Part shown: in pieces, positions 1-8,190 of the stretch | Layout of the letters: every line of letters starts with the position of its first letter | Position numbering within the stretch: position 1 is the first letter of the stretch | From: Pseudomonadota bacterium | GTDB taxonomy: Bacteria; Myxococcota_A; UBA796; UBA9615 | Assembly (NCBI GenBank): GCA_024229515.1 | Contig: JAAESI010000047.1 | Span: 1 to 64,000 of the forward strand | Direction: 5' to 3' | DNA length: 64,000 bases | Program-made: the position numbers and the translations under genes | Notes under the pieces: generated by a model | Told to the model about the DNA's origin: nothing | The model's database searches: none | What the model saw: the letters and a program-made list of their open reading frames with translations, nothing else

Positions 1-142
1 GACAGGCTCTGGCATTCCGGTGGAGGTTCAGCTGGGTCCCTCGAGAGTTGGTTGACGGCGTAGGAACCACCAACCTTGCTCATCGAGCCCAGATGAACCA
101 ACTACGCCTTCAATACCGGAACAACGTGTCTGGCCTTCACAC

Positions 143-1564
143 CTAGTCCACCGTCGTCGGGGTGCCTCGCTCGTGGTACTCGGCGTCCGTGTTGACCGCC
201 CACACGTCGTAGGACGCACCCATCAGGTTCCGCGCCGCCAACAGCGCGGTCATCATCGAATGATCCTGGTTGTTGTACTTGTGCATGCCGTTGCGACCGA
301 CCGTCTGCACCGCGGGTAGCTCGGCGGCCAGCCACCGTCGGATGATCTCCACCCGCCCCTGGTAGGCGTCGTCGTAGACCGGGTAGGCCTTCGGTGCGCG
401 CACGACGGTGCCGTCCAGCACGGCCGCGGCGGGGGCGAGCCCGAGGCGGTCCAGCTCGGAGCGCCCCAGCTCCACCAACGCGGCGTCGTCCAGGCTCCAC
501 AGGTCGTCGCCGACCGAGCAGAAGTACTCCATCCCGATCCCGGTCATCGCCGGGTCCACGACCATGTCGGGGCTCCAGTTCTTGAAGTTCTGGAGGCGGC
601 CGACGCGCACCGACGGATCGTGGATGTAGATCCAGTTGTCGGGGAACAGATCGCGCTGCTGGACCCGCAGGACCACGGTGAGGAAGTCGCGGTAGGCGAG
701 CCCGCGGGCCGCTTCGAGCACCTCCGGCGGAGGCGCGGGATCGAGGATCTGCGCCAGGTCGGCCAGCGCCATGGAGCTGATGAGGCAGTCGGTCTCGAAC
801 GACTCCCCGCCCGCCTCCACCGTCAGCGGTCCCTGCCAGCGCACGGCGTCCACGCGGTGGCCCAGGTGCACCCGACCGCCCCACTCCTGGACCCGGTCCC
901 GCGCGGCTTCCCACATCTGGCCGGGGCCGCGGCGGGGGTAGCGGAACTCGTCGATGAGGGTCTTGATGACGGCGCCGTCGCCGGGCCGGCGGGGCAGCAG
1001 GGCGTCCTTCACCGTGCCCGCGAGCGAGAGCCCCTTGATGCGCTGGGCCGCCCAGTCGGCGCTGATGTCGTCGCACGACATGCCCCACACCTTCTCGGTG
1101 TACCCCTTGAAGAAGATGGTGAAGAGGTGGCGGCCGAAGCGGTTGGTGATCCAGTCGGCGAACGAGACCTCCGGGTCGATCGGAAAGGCGCGCGCGCGGG
1201 CGTAGCTCGCAAGCACCCGCACCGCCGTGCGCGGGCCCAGGCCGATCAACGCGTTGGCGGGCTTGAGCGGGTAGTCGAAGAAGGTGCCGTCGTAGAGGAT
1301 GCGCGACAGCCGCGGCCGGGTGATCAGCTCGTCCCCCAGGAGCTCGGTCCAGAGCGCCTCGATCTCCTCGCTCTTGCTGAAGAAGCGATGCCCCCCGATG
1401 TCGAAGCGGCAGCCCCGGAACTCCCCGGTCCAGGCGATGCCGCCGACGTGGACCGGGTCCGCCTCCAGGACATCGACGGCGAACTCGTCGCGAGCCTGCT
1501 TGAGCAGCTCGTACGCGGCGGTCAGGCCCGCGGGGCCCGCCCCGATGATGGCGACGCGTTGCAC
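143..1564 (-). CDS. FAD/NAD(P)-dependent oxidoreductase (protoporphyrinogen-oxidase/UDP-galactopyranose-mutase-like)
   Basis: 473 residues starting at a GTG. The N-terminus has a clear Rossmann dinucleotide-binding motif (GAGPAGLTAAYELLK, about residues 8-22) followed by an acidic residue at the end of the second strand, as in FAD-binding amine-oxidase-type enzymes. The central segment FFKGYTEKVWG is typical of the bacterial NAD(P)/FAD proteins annotated as protoporphyrinogen-oxidase-like or UDP-galactopyranose-mutase-like, often found near glycosyltransferases. The divergent neighbour is a glycosyltransferase-like membrane protein, which supports a role in sugar or glycolipid metabolism, but the substrate cannot be read from the sequence. 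Family membership is seen; pathway is inferred. The start is favoured by the Rossmann motif sitting 8 residues in and by a -10-like element 6 nt upstream. Confidence 0.85.
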   Translation of the reverse strand: MQRVAIIGAGPAGLTAAYELLKQARDEFAVDVLEADPVHVGGIAWTGEFRGCRFDIGGHRFFSKSEEIEALWTELLGDELITRPRLSRILYDGTFFDYPLKPANALIGLGPRTAVRVLASYARARAFPIDPEVSFADWITNRFGRHLFTIFFKGYTEKVWGMSCDDISADWAAQRIKGLSLAGTVKDALLPRRPGDGAVIKTLIDEFRYPRRGPGQMWEAARDRVQEWGGRVHLGHRVDAVRWQGPLTVEAGGESFETDCLISSMALADLAQILDPAPPPEVLEAARGLAYRDFLTVVLRVQQRDLFPDNWIYIHDPSVRVGRLQNFKNWSPDMVVDPAMTGIGMEYFCSVGDDLWSLDDAALVELGRSELDRLGLAPAAAVLDGTVVRAPKAYPVYDDAYQGRVEIIRRWLAAELPAVQTVGRNGMHKYNNQDHSMMTALLAARNLMGASYDVWAVNTDAEYHERGTPTTVD

Positions 1565-1584
1565 CGACGTACTATGGCCGTCCG
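1565..1584. promoter_or_regulatory. 20-bp divergent promoter with overlapping -10 elements
   Basis: Only 20 bp separate the two divergent GTG starts. On the plus strand TACTAT (1570-1575) lies 9 nt before the start at 1585. On the minus strand CATAGT (1576-1571) lies 6 nt before the start at 1564. The two hexamers share five bases, so both genes would be read from one near-symmetric -10 without a leader. Sequence match is seen; promoter function is inferred. Confidence 0.45.
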
Positions 1585-3432
1585 GTGCCCAAGCTGCGCG
1601 AAGCCCTCCTCGTAACCGCCATCGCGGTGCTCGCCATCGGCTCCTTGGTCGTCTTCGCGGCGATGGACCGCCGCTCCCCCAACGACCACGACACCTACTT
1701 CACCGGCGGCAGCATCCCCGCGCTCGAAGCGCTGCTCGCCCCCGACGCAGACGCCTCGGCCGTCCTCATCGACCACTTCCTGACCGGGGGACCCCACCCG
1801 CGCTTGCCCCAAACCGTGCTCCTGGCCGCATCGTCGGGGGGACCGACCCGGTTTGCGTACCGCATGGCGAACCTGCCGTTCGTGCTGATGCTGGTGCTCG
1901 GCACGTGGCTGCTGGGACGCCAACTGGGAGGCCCCCGCGTCGGCCTCGGGGCAGTCGCGCTGGTCTGCAGCCTCCCGCTGATGGTGAACCACAGCCACAA
2001 GTTCATCGCGAACTGGCACGCCGCGGCGCTGACGCCGATGGCCTGGGCGTTGCTGCTGATCGCGCTGAAGGGGCGGGGTCGTGCGGCCTGGGCGGCCGCC
2101 GTGGGCGCGGGGCTGGTGCAAGCGGCGCGCTGCTACTGCCACCCCGTCGTGCTCCCGGACGTCGCCGCGTCCACCGCCCTGGTCTGCGGGGTCGCGGCCT
2201 GGGGGGCCTGGCGGGGCCGAACCGTCGAGCACGCTCAACCGCTGCTCCGCGTCGGAGCCGCCTCGGCCTTGGCGCTGGCGGGCACCGGCCACATCCTCGG
2301 ATGGACCACACGGTGGCTGGAGGAGCCGGGCTACAGCCTCGCCAACTACCGGGCCGGCAAGACCGACGTGGTGGGGCGCTGGACCTGGGCCGAAGCCTCG
2401 GAGCTGCCCGCCGCGGCCGCCCGCTACGTCGCCGAGATGTGGAACTGGCAGCTCTTCCCCACCGGGTTCGTGCTGCTCGTCGCGGGACTCATCGGCGTCG
2501 CGATGGCGGCCCGGCGCGGCCGCGCGCCGGTCGGGGTCCTGCTGCTCCTGGGGGCGTTCGTGCTCCAGGCCCCCCTCGCGGTGCTCACGTTCGCCCGAGG
2601 CACGTTCACGGCGGACTGGACCGTGCTGCTCCCGGGGCTGTGCGCGGCGGCGGCGTGGGGTGCGCTGGCCGACCCGAGCGAACTCAGCGGTCGGCTCCGC
2701 CAGGGATGGCTCGCGCTCCTGGGCGTGCAGGCGGCGTTCGTGCTCGCGACGCCCCTGGCCCTCGGCGGTGCGGCTCCGAGCCCTCTGGAGAACCCCGCGT
2801 GGTGGTCCCGCGGCGTGCCCGCGATGTTCGCGCAGTCCTCGACCGGGACCGTCTGGAACACCCACCACATCCCGTTGCGGGGCGACGTGGCGGGCGAGCC
2901 CCTGGCCCACGCCATCGCCGCGATGAACGTCCCCGGCTTCGAGACCGCGGAGCTTCGGTACCGCGGGGCCGACCTCAGCGAGCCCTGCCGACCAGCCCCC
3001 GCCGACGACGGTGCGTGGGTCTGGGGTGCGGGCGACGACCAGACCGCCCAGCGGGTCTGGAGTCCGTGGCCGGCGGTGTTCACCCGGGTGCATCCCCTGC
3101 GCGCGGACTCGGCCCCCCCCAACGTCCTGGACGCGGTCCGCGACCAGCCGCCGAGCCCGACCGGTGCGATGGTGCGGCACCTGAAGACCCAGGACCGACC
3201 GGTGGTGCTCCGCCTCTGGATCGATCTGACCTCGGACGAGGCGGCGGCGTTCGAGGCCTGCCAGCCCTCCTGGGCGGACGACGCGCTGGCCGCGACGGCC
3301 CGCGAGTGGGCGACGTCGATGGGCTTGTCCATCGAGCTGGAGTTGCAGGACTTCGGAGGCGAGCTGGTGGGGCTCGAGAACGAGTACGACCGCGATCCGC
3401 GGTACCTCAGTCGGGCGCTGCTGCTCCGCTGA
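1585..3432 (+). CDS. Polytopic membrane protein, GT-C glycosyltransferase-like
   Basis: 615 residues from a GTG start. An N-terminal membrane segment (about residues 8-26) is followed by a loop with the acidic motif NDHDTYF, then many hydrophobic helices up to about residue 380, and a soluble C-terminal part of roughly 200 residues. This layout, with acidic residues in the first external loop, resembles GT-C (PMT/GT39-like) lipid-linked sugar transferases, but I cannot identify a defining motif. It is divergent from the flavoprotein and ends 3 bp before the convergent lipoprotein gene. A C8 run near 3113-3120 lies inside the intact frame. Membrane nature is secure; glycosyltransferase function is a guess. 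Confidence 0.6.
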   Translation: MPKLREALLVTAIAVLAIGSLVVFAAMDRRSPNDHDTYFTGGSIPALEALLAPDADASAVLIDHFLTGGPHPRLPQTVLLAASSGGPTRFAYRMANLPFVLMLVLGTWLLGRQLGGPRVGLGAVALVCSLPLMVNHSHKFIANWHAAALTPMAWALLLIALKGRGRAAWAAAVGAGLVQAARCYCHPVVLPDVAASTALVCGVAAWGAWRGRTVEHAQPLLRVGAASALALAGTGHILGWTTRWLEEPGYSLANYRAGKTDVVGRWTWAEASELPAAAARYVAEMWNWQLFPTGFVLLVAGLIGVAMAARRGRAPVGVLLLLGAFVLQAPLAVLTFARGTFTADWTVLLPGLCAAAAWGALADPSELSGRLRQGWLALLGVQAAFVLATPLALGGAAPSPLENPAWWSRGVPAMFAQSSTGTVWNTHHIPLRGDVAGEPLAHAIAAMNVPGFETAELRYRGADLSEPCRPAPADDGAWVWGAGDDQTAQRVWSPWPAVFTRVHPLRADSAPPNVLDAVRDQPPSPTGAMVRHLKTQDRPVVLRLWIDLTSDEAAAFEACQPSWADDALAATAREWATSMGLSIELELQDFGGELVGLENEYDRDPRYLSRALLLR

Positions 3433-3435
3433 ACG

Positions 3436-4668
3436 CTAGAAGCCGCACTCGCTGTTGGTCTGCATGACGAACACGAACCCCGTCTTGGTGTCGGCGTACA
3501 CACCGTGCATCGTCGATCCGTCGCGGGGGTTCTCGGTCTCGGTCACGCGGTAGCGGGTGATCGAGATGGTGTGCAGCCCGGCCTCCAACTGGATGAGCCC
3601 GGCCTGCGTGAACAGGAAGCTCCCGTTGTCCTGCCCGTGGCAGGTCATCGAAACGCCGGACGTCGCGTTCGCCACCGTGATGAAGACGAAGTCCCCCGAG
3701 TCGTAGGGGCCGACCCACTCGGTGACACCGTAGCCAAGCTCCATCGCCCAGCAGTCGGCGATCTGCGTCGAGGTGATCAACGGCGAGGTCACCGTCAGCG
3801 CCGGCGGGGCGCTGACTACGGCCTCCGCGGTGATCGCGCAGCCGTCGGGGTCGACCGCGTTGTAAATGGTGTACGAGGCGCTGTTGGGGACCGCGCTGAC
3901 GGTGGTGGCGGCGGTGTAGGTGGTGGTCGCGGGGTCCAGCGTCGCGACGATCGGCACGCCGGCGGTGAGGGTCAGGGACGGTCCGACCGAGTAGTAGTTC
4001 CGGTTGTTGTCCGGCGGCACGATGTTCGGGCTGCAGGAACCCAGCGGCGGCAGGTGCGTCAGCGGCGGCGAGTCCTCGGGCTCGAAGAAGCCGAGCTCGA
4101 CGCTGCCGTTGTCCAGGCTGGTGTCGGACGGCACGCCGTACCGGTAGACGCCGAACACGGCGCCATCGAGACCGGCGCCGGCAGGGTCGTACTCGAAGTC
4201 GACTTCGTCGTCGCCGCCGGGGGTCTCGACGGTGACCTCGACCTCGCCGTAGGCGCACCCGGGGGGCGCGGTGACGACGATGGCGTCGCCGGTGATGGCG
4301 AGCACCTCGGCCTCGGCGGTGCCGAAGCGCACCTCCACGTCGTCGTTGTCGGTGGTGCCGACCTCGCCGGTGTACTCGATGTTGACGGTGAAGCCGCCGT
4401 CGGTGGAGCCGTTGTCGGGGTCGAGGTCGTCGATCTCGAAGGGGTCGGCGACGTCGTCGTCGTCCGTGTCGTCGTCGTCGTCCGTCGCGTCGTCGTCATC
4501 GGTGGCGTCGTCGTCGTCCGTGGCGTCGTCATCGTCCGTCGTGTCGTCGTCGTCGGTGGCGTCGTCGTCGTCGTCGTCGTCGTCGCGGCGAGGGTCCAAC
4601 CCCACGGTGCCGGGGTAGCAGCCGGGCAGCAGCAGGAGGCCCATCAGAATCAGCAAGAGCGTACGCAT
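3436..4668 (-). CDS. Lipoprotein with Asp-rich linker and IPT/TIG domain
   Basis: 410 residues. A signal peptide with lipobox LLPGC ends at about residue 17, predicting a lipid-anchored envelope protein. Next comes a low-complexity linker of TDDDD(A/T/D) units (about residues 29-73), then an Ig-like IPT/TIG fold: DPFEIDDLDPDNGSTDGG, a hydrophobic core, and a closing VEVTVETPGG. The C-terminal 240 residues are Thr/Ala-rich and probably beta-structured, without a recognised family. Such Asp linkers occur in other proteins of this window. The gene is divergent from another lipoprotein and has a possible leaderless promoter (TAAGGT 9 nt upstream). Surface display or Ca binding by the linker is inferred. 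Confidence 0.8.
   Translation of the reverse strand: MRTLLLILMGLLLLPGCYPGTVGLDPRRDDDDDDDDATDDDDTTDDDDATDDDDATDDDDATDDDDDTDDDDVADPFEIDDLDPDNGSTDGGFTVNIEYTGEVGTTDNDDVEVRFGTAEAEVLAITGDAIVVTAPPGCAYGEVEVTVETPGGDDEVDFEYDPAGAGLDGAVFGVYRYGVPSDTSLDNGSVELGFFEPEDSPPLTHLPPLGSCSPNIVPPDNNRNYYSVGPSLTLTAGVPIVATLDPATTTYTAATTVSAVPNSASYTIYNAVDPDGCAITAEAVVSAPPALTVTSPLITSTQIADCWAMELGYGVTEWVGPYDSGDFVFITVANATSGVSMTCHGQDNGSFLFTQAGLIQLEAGLHTISITRYRVTETENPRDGSTMHGVYADTKTGFVFVMQTNSECGF
4455..4590 (-). repeat. Asp-linker microsatellite (18-bp units)
   Basis: Tandem 18-bp units encode TDDDDA-like hexapeptides inside the lipoprotein gene. The Thr and Ala codons vary between ACC/GCC and ACG/GCG from unit to unit, as in the longer array near 57.4 kb. 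Confidence 0.8.
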
Positions 4669-4707
4669 ACGCTGCGAACCTTAGCTGAGGGGAGTAGATT
4701 CACGCCG
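4669..4707. promoter_or_regulatory. Compact divergent promoter region
   Basis: 39 bp between two divergent lipoprotein genes. On the minus strand TAAGGT (4683-4678) lies 9 nt before the ATG at 4668. On the plus strand TAGATT (4695-4700) lies 7 nt before the ATG at 4708. No Shine-Dalgarno sequence is visible for either gene. Each -35 would have to fall in or next to the other gene's first codons. Confidence 0.4.
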
Positions 4708-5325
4708 ATGCGAACCACTGCCCGACTCTTCCTCGTCTTCGCCCTCCTGTTCACGTTGAACGGCTGCCCCGAACTCAGCCTCGGCAACGTCGGCCTGAAG
4801 GCCGGCACGGTGAAGGGCGGCTCGTTCACGGTGACCGCGCAGATCCACGTCACGGAGGTCGACGACACCACCGCAGAGGGGGCCACTCCTCAGGAAGGCC
4901 GCGGCATGATCGGCATCATGCTGCCGCCCGGCTGGACCGTCGCGGACGCGCGCATGTCGTCCCCGTTCGAGGGCTCGGTCCGCCGCCTCATCCCCGTGCC
5001 CCAGGTGGCCGCCGCGTTCGGCCAGACCTTCCCGCAAGAGACGGGTCACTGGTGGACGTTCGCGTCCAACACCATCGCCATCCCCACCGGCAGCCACACC
5101 TTCGACGTCGAGGTCGACGTGGTCGCCGGCAAGAAGGCCAAGGGAGGCGTCATCGGCGTCGCCGCCGGTCAGCTGTCGGAGGACCTGAGCGAGCTGCCCG
5201 CGCCGCGGAAGTTCGATCTGTCGCTGAAGGGCAAGGGATCGCTGACCGCGGTCGGCGGAGCCACGAGCGTCTCGCTTCCGCCCGAGCCCGAGCCGGCCAA
5301 CACCGACAAGGCCAGCGGGGGCTGA
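4708..5325 (+). CDS. Lipoprotein of unknown function
   Basis: 205 residues. The ATG at 4708 gives a short basic start, a hydrophobic core and a lipobox (LNGC), so it is chosen over the much longer open frame upstream, which is antisense to the Asp-rich lipoprotein. The mature part is probably beta-rich (repeated T/V/F strands, a GWTVADARM segment, then FDVEVDVVAGKKAKGG) and ends in a Pro/Glu-rich tail. I do not recognise a family. It ends 6 bp before the convergent PilZ gene. Confidence 0.75.
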   Translation: MRTTARLFLVFALLFTLNGCPELSLGNVGLKAGTVKGGSFTVTAQIHVTEVDDTTAEGATPQEGRGMIGIMLPPGWTVADARMSSPFEGSVRRLIPVPQVAAAFGQTFPQETGHWWTFASNTIAIPTGSHTFDVEVDVVAGKKAKGGVIGVAAGQLSEDLSELPAPRKFDLSLKGKGSLTAVGGATSVSLPPEPEPANTDKASGG

Positions 5326-5331
5326 GACGCT

Positions 5332-5667
5332 CTAGCTGAGCTGCGCGGCGATGAAGCTGCGCACGCGCACGCGATCGGCGTCGCCGATCTCGTCGAACCG
5401 CAGGCCGTTGCCGGTGCGGTTGGATGCGTTGCTCATCTGGAAGCGCTCGGCGGAGACCACCTGAGCCTTCACCGACAGCATGCCCACGCCGGGCAGGTTG
5501 AAGCTGACTTCCAGGTTCGTGCCCTCCGGGTAGGGGAGGATGCACTCGACGAACATGCCGCCTTCGGACACCGACGCGCCGACCGCGAAGGTCTCCTCGC
5601 CGCCGTCGGTCACGGTCTTGATCTGGATGTCGTCGCCGACACGGACGGACGTTCGTCGTTCGCTCAT
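5332..5667 (-). CDS. PilZ-domain protein (putative c-di-GMP receptor)
   Basis: 111 residues, essentially one PilZ domain. The N-terminal Arg motif ERRTSVR and the downstream GASVSEGGMFVE (the family D/NxSxxG motif with Ala-Ser-Val in front) are the two c-di-GMP contact regions. The Asp/Asn of the second motif is not conserved here, so nucleotide binding is likely but not certain. It is the last gene of the TonB/ExbB/ExbD operon, 9 nt after the second ExbD. That position suggests energy transduction or envelope transport may be linked to c-di-GMP signalling; this is inference from gene order. Confidence 0.8.
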   Translation of the reverse strand: MSERRTSVRVGDDIQIKTVTDGGEETFAVGASVSEGGMFVECILPYPEGTNLEVSFNLPGVGMLSVKAQVVSAERFQMSNASNRTGNGLRFDEIGDADRVRVRSFIAAQLS

Positions 5668-5676
5668 GGTCGTAGC

Positions 5677-6156
5677 CTACTCTGGGGCGGCGGGCGCGAC
5701 GGGGGCGCCGTCGGCGTCGATTTCGGGGAAGGGGTCGCCGGCCTCTTCGTCCTCGTTGGGGGTCATGATGCCGATGGTCTCGACGCCCGCCCCCTTAGCC
5801 ATGTCCATCAGCGCGACCGCGCCGCCGTACAGCGCGTCGTCCTCGCCCTCGAAGAACATCACCTTCTCGGCGCGGTCGATGTAGAGGTCCGACAGCAGCT
5901 GCTCGACCTCTTCCAACTGCACCGTCTCCTTGTTCACCTCGATGTGCCCATCGGAGAAGAGCTTGAGGACGACCTGGTCCTTGATCTCGTCCGGCGGCTC
6001 CTCGAACTCCGCCTTCTGCGGAACCTCGATGGGGATGTTCTTGGCCAGCAGGGGCGTGATCACCATGAAGATGATGAGCAGCACCAGAACGATGTCCACC
6101 AGCGGCGTGACGTTGATGTCCGCCTGCGGGCCCTTGCTGCCGAGCTTGCTCGCCAT
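5677..6156 (-). CDS. ExbD/TolR-family biopolymer transport protein (second copy)
   Basis: 159 residues. The N-terminal cytoplasmic stretch with [20 protein letters not shown] carries the conserved Asp in the single membrane helix (about residues 12-34), which in ExbD/TolR couples proton flow through the ExbB/TolQ channel to a periplasmic partner. The periplasmic part contains the family's IPIEVP strand and a final VGIMTP segment. The C-terminal tail is acidic and Pro/Ala-rich. It follows the first ExbD by 2 nt. Two ExbDs behind one ExbB are common in Myxococcota TonB/Tol-like clusters and may form a heteromer; that part is inference. Confidence 0.92.
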   Translation of the reverse strand: MASKLGSKGPQADINVTPLVDIVLVLLIIFMVITPLLAKNIPIEVPQKAEFEEPPDEIKDQVVLKLFSDGHIEVNKETVQLEEVEQLLSDLYIDRAEKVMFFEGEDDALYGGAVALMDMAKGAGVETIGIMTPNEDEEAGDPFPEIDADGAPVAPAAPE

Positions 6157-6158
6157 GG

Positions 6159-6602
6159 CTAGCCACGCTCCTTGTTGACGCGCTCCGCCATGTCCTTGGC
6201 CGCTTCGTCGGTCTGCAGCCCCACGCTCTTGGCGCCGAGGTCCTCGCAGATCTTCATGACGGTGCGCACGTCCGCGTACCGAGCCTTCACGTCCCCCTTG
6301 ATGAGGATGAACTTGAACGGCTCGGCCAGCAGCACGTTGGCCAGTTCGGCCTCCAGCAGCTCCTTCGTGATGAGGTCATCGCCCAGGTAGAAGGTCCCGT
6401 CCTCCTTCACGGAGATGATGGTCGCCTCCCCGCTGTCCTCGCCCGCCTCGGCGTGGCGGGCCGTGGGGAGCTTCACCTCGGCGCCGCGCTGCAGCATCGG
6501 GGTGATGACCATGAAGATGATCAGCAGCACGAGAACGATATCCACCAACGGCGTGACGTTGATGTCCGCCTGGGGTCCCTTGCTGCCAATCTTCCCGCCC
6601 AT
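6159..6602 (-). CDS. ExbD/TolR-family biopolymer transport protein (first copy)
   Basis: 147 residues. Its N-terminal 35 residues nearly match the second copy ([20 protein letters not shown] region, membrane Asp included), but the periplasmic part differs, with [20 protein letters not shown] in place of the IPIEVP strand. The two genes are therefore probably an old duplication with diverged periplasmic domains. It lies 3 nt after the ExbB gene and 2 nt before the second ExbD, so all are surely cotranscribed. Role: proton-motive-force transducer subunit in the inner membrane. Confidence 0.93.
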   Translation of the reverse strand: MGGKIGSKGPQADINVTPLVDIVLVLLIIFMVITPMLQRGAEVKLPTARHAEAGEDSGEATIISVKEDGTFYLGDDLITKELLEAELANVLLAEPFKFILIKGDVKARYADVRTVMKICEDLGAKSVGLQTDEAAKDMAERVNKERG

Positions 6603-6605
6603 GAC

Positions 6606-7280
6606 TTAGATGGCCGCCTTGTTCTTCTTGACCCAGTCCAGCATCTCGCTGGCGGAGTTGGCCATCTCGACCTCGAAGCCCTCGATGTTGGCGTTGGCCC
6701 AGTTGTAGAGCCACACCGCAGGGATGGCGACGAGCAGCCCGTAGCCGGTCATGTACAGCGCCTCGGCGATGCCGCCGGCGACCGCCGCGATGCCCGCGGA
6801 CTCGTTGGCTTCCATGCCCTTGAACGAGTTGATGATGCCGATGACGGTGCCGAGCAGCCCCACGAACGGAGCGGTCGAGGCGGTCGTGGCGAGAATGGTC
6901 AGCCACTTGCGCAGCCCCTCCCCTTCCTGACCGACCGCGCGCTCCATGGCGGACTCGACGGTGGACAGGTCGTCCAGCCCTCCCGCCTTGGCCTTCACGT
7001 CCTGCGCATCCGTCAGCCCGCTGTTCACGATGCGGGCGAGGTAGCTGAACTTGAAGATCTCGTCGCCGGTCTGCTTGAGCACAGCGGCGACGTCCTGCTT
7101 CTTCATCGCGCCGCTGATCGCACCGGCGAAGTCGATGCTCTGCTTGCGCGCGCGCATGAAGTAGATGAGGCGGTTGATGGCCACGCCGACCGACAGCACG
7201 GACATCAGCGTCAGGATGCCGGCAATGGCCCACGTGAACGCAGTGAAGTGCTGCAGTGATTCGCGAAATCCAAATTCCAC
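6606..7280 (-). CDS. MotA/TolQ/ExbB proton channel family protein
   Basis: 224 residues. An N-terminal membrane helix (about residues 12-36) precedes a cytoplasmic loop and the two C-terminal helices with the conserved block TASTAPFVGLLGTVIGIINSF followed by GIAEALYMTGYGLLVAIPAVWLYN, the signature of ExbB/TolQ. It forms the proton channel with ExbD subunits. The gene lies 9 nt downstream of the TonB-like gene and 3 nt upstream of ExbD. Whether it serves TonB-type uptake or Tol-type or motility functions cannot be decided from sequence alone. Confidence 0.93.
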   Translation of the reverse strand: MEFGFRESLQHFTAFTWAIAGILTLMSVLSVGVAINRLIYFMRARKQSIDFAGAISGAMKKQDVAAVLKQTGDEIFKFSYLARIVNSGLTDAQDVKAKAGGLDDLSTVESAMERAVGQEGEGLRKWLTILATTASTAPFVGLLGTVIGIINSFKGMEANESAGIAAVAGGIAEALYMTGYGLLVAIPAVWLYNWANANIEGFEVEMANSASEMLDWVKKNKAAI

Positions 7281-7289
7281 GGTGCTCTC

Positions 7290-8102
7290 CTAGTTGAGCT
7301 TGTAGCTGGTGGTGACGTTCGCCCAGTAGCGGGTGAAGGTGTCACCGGTCTTGTACGGCATCCATTTGATGCCGCTCCAGGCCTGGATCGTCTCGTAGTA
7401 GAGGGCTTCCGGGCCGGATACGGCTTCGATGCACTTCATGCCGTGCCAGCGGCGACGGCGGGTCTTGGTGTCGACCTTGTGCCAGCCCTCGCAGGCGGCG
7501 TCCTTGGCCTTGACCACCTTGCCGTTGACGTCGACGAGGATGCGCAGCTGCACCGTGCCCTCGAGCTCCATCATCTTGGCTTCTTCAGGGTAGGCGATGC
7601 GGGGCTTGCTCATCGCGCGGCCGACGGACTCCCCGAGCCCGAACGCGGCGATGTCGGTGCCGGTGCCGCCCTTGACGCCGCCGATCTGACCGCCGACCTT
7701 GCCGCCCTCGACGCCGCCTTGGACCCCGCCGGGCACGCCGCCGCCGACGACCTCCTCGGGACCGTCCCCGGTCTCCTCGACGTCCTCCTCGGGGATCTCC
7801 TCGGGGATCTCCTCGGGCTGGACCAGCTCCTGAGGCTCGATCTTCGGCTTCTTCTTCTTCTTCTTCTTCTTCTTCTTCTTCGGCGTCGACGGGGCCGGCG
7901 GCGGCGGCGGCGGCGGCGGAGCCGAGTAGAAGGTGACCTCGACCTCGACCGGAGGCTTGATCACATCCTTGGCGCTGAAGAGGAAGACGAAGGCCAGTAC
8001 CCCGACAAGCACGTGCAGAAGCAGCGAAATGAACCCCGCCATGGGGCTCTTTCGGTTCTGTTGGGACTCGCCGGTGGTCGCGTCGAACAAGGCAACGGGC
8101 AT
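7290..8102 (-). CDS. TonB-family energy transducer with poly-Pro/poly-Lys periplasmic spacer
   Basis: 270 residues. After a cytoplasmic start, one membrane helix (FISLLLHVLVGVLAFVFLF, about residues 24-43) is followed by eight prolines, eleven consecutive lysines, an acidic region and Gly/Val-rich repeats. The TonB C-terminal domain starts at about residue 160 with KPRIAYPEEAKMMELEGTVQLRILVD, the classic Tyr-Pro motif plus a beta strand. Two Cys (about 201 and 221) may form a disulfide. It is the first gene of the operon with ExbB, two ExbDs and PilZ, and is divergent from the RND transporter. It should span the periplasm to an outer-membrane partner, which is not encoded nearby. Confidence 0.88.
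   Translation of the reverse strand: MPVALFDATTGESQQNRKSPMAGFISLLLHVLVGVLAFVFLFSAKDVIKPPVEVEVTFYSAPPPPPPPPAPSTPKKKKKKKKKKKPKIEPQELVQPEEIPEEIPEEDVEETGDGPEEVVGGGVPGGVQGGVEGGKVGGQIGGVKGGTGTDIAAFGLGESVGRAMSKPRIAYPEEAKMMELEGTVQLRILVDVNGKVVKAKDAACEGWHKVDTKTRRRRWHGMKCIEAVSGPEALYYETIQAWSGIKWMPYKTGDTFTRYWANVTTSYKLN
7848..7880 (-). repeat. AAG x11 trinucleotide tract
   Basis: Eleven identical AAG codons encode the poly-Lys spacer of the TonB-like protein, next to a proline-codon-rich tract. A perfect trinucleotide array can change length without breaking the frame. Confidence 0.9.
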
Positions 8103-8190
8103 TTAGCAGTCACGTTTCTGGGCGTCCAGAGGGAGGCAATACGGTGACCGTTTCTTGACGATCTCCTGTGATACCGTCGCGCCGATCGCC

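Noticed and set aside
8155-8190. TTG start 12 codons before the ATG of the RND transporter
   Set aside because: The ATG at 8191 begins directly with the basic-hydrophobic first helix; the extra residues fit neither signal nor membrane sequence.
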